This document shows, piece by piece, positions 39,041-39,058 of a stretch of 39,058 nucleotides of DNA (its first letter is position 1; each line of letters begins with the position of its first letter). This stretch comes from VAXT01 sp963827725 (lineage in GTDB: Bacteria > Actinomycetota > Thermoleophilia > Gaiellales > Gaiellaceae). Where the stretch lies: positions 1-39,058 of the forward strand of contig CAWHBM010000002.1 of NCBI GenBank assembly GCA_963827725.1. The letters run 5' to 3'. The notes beneath the pieces are model-generated. The model saw only the letters and a list, made by a program, of their open reading frames with translations. It did no database searches and was not told where the DNA came from. The position numbers and the translations under genes are program-made.

Positions 39041-39058
39041 CCGCGCTCCCAGGGGAGC

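Overview
The window is high-GC DNA from what looks like an actinobacterial chromosome. The supporting genes are an actinobacterial-type HemQ (coproheme decarboxylase), a DUF2550-like protein, DUF1269/DUF6325-type stress proteins, ECF sigma/anti-sigma pairing and frequent GTG starts. A Thermoleophilia/Gaiellales-like lineage is my inference only; no rRNA or tRNA was seen. No CRISPR array, insertion sequence or phage gene was recognised.

Positions 1-26,600 form an island of envelope, transport, stress and regulatory genes. Most transcription units start next to one recurring element: the palindrome TTCACCCGGGTGAA, a gap of ten bases, then the box GGGCGATG. The box lies only on the side(s) where a gene starts. 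It is on both sides between divergent genes (around 4,727, 12,090, 16,844 and 26,220) and on one side before co-directional genes (17,139; 19,037; 22,205). Eight boxes are exact and three are near-exact. The units controlled this way are: (a) a small membrane protein, a 75-residue protein, DedA and a DUF6325-like protein (minus); (b) a DUF1269-sulfatase fusion, a SnoaL-like protein and a SulP transporter (plus); (c) a lipoprotein and a membrane protein (minus); (d) a short DUF6325-like protein, COG0523/CobW GTPase, metallo-beta-lactamase-fold protein, DUF1269 and SHOCT protein (minus); (e) a DUF1059-like protein; (f) DedA and YihY; (g) a Gly-Pro repeat protein and a chimeric 66-residue protein; (h) a second 75-residue protein; (i) a DUF2550-like protein leading into a receiver/histidine kinase/NarL regulator set (minus); (j) a small membrane protein and a CPA1 antiporter (plus). 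Two large MalT-like LuxR ATPases (205-2454 and 19734-22019), with almost the same recognition helix, lie within the island and are candidate regulators.

Positions 26,600-39,058 look more like ordinary chromosome: peroxiredoxin, small membrane proteins, a cupredoxin lipoprotein, an ECF sigma/anti-sigma pair, HemQ, an MGH1-like glycoside hydrolase, a diadenylate cyclase, a VOC protein, a sirtuin, UvrC and a broken DsbA/FrnE-like gene. Several genes here have a TAGNNT hexamer seven to nine bases before the start codon, suggesting leaderless transcripts. The island genes instead have leaders of about 30-130 bases, mostly with Shine-Dalgarno sequences.

Several genes carry single-base frameshifts (sulfatase, antiporter, peroxiredoxin, a small membrane protein, and several in the last gene). 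These may be real decay or assembly errors. A duplicated sirtuin 5' end flanks an ABM-like gene at 35,164-35,860, which looks like a recombination scar.
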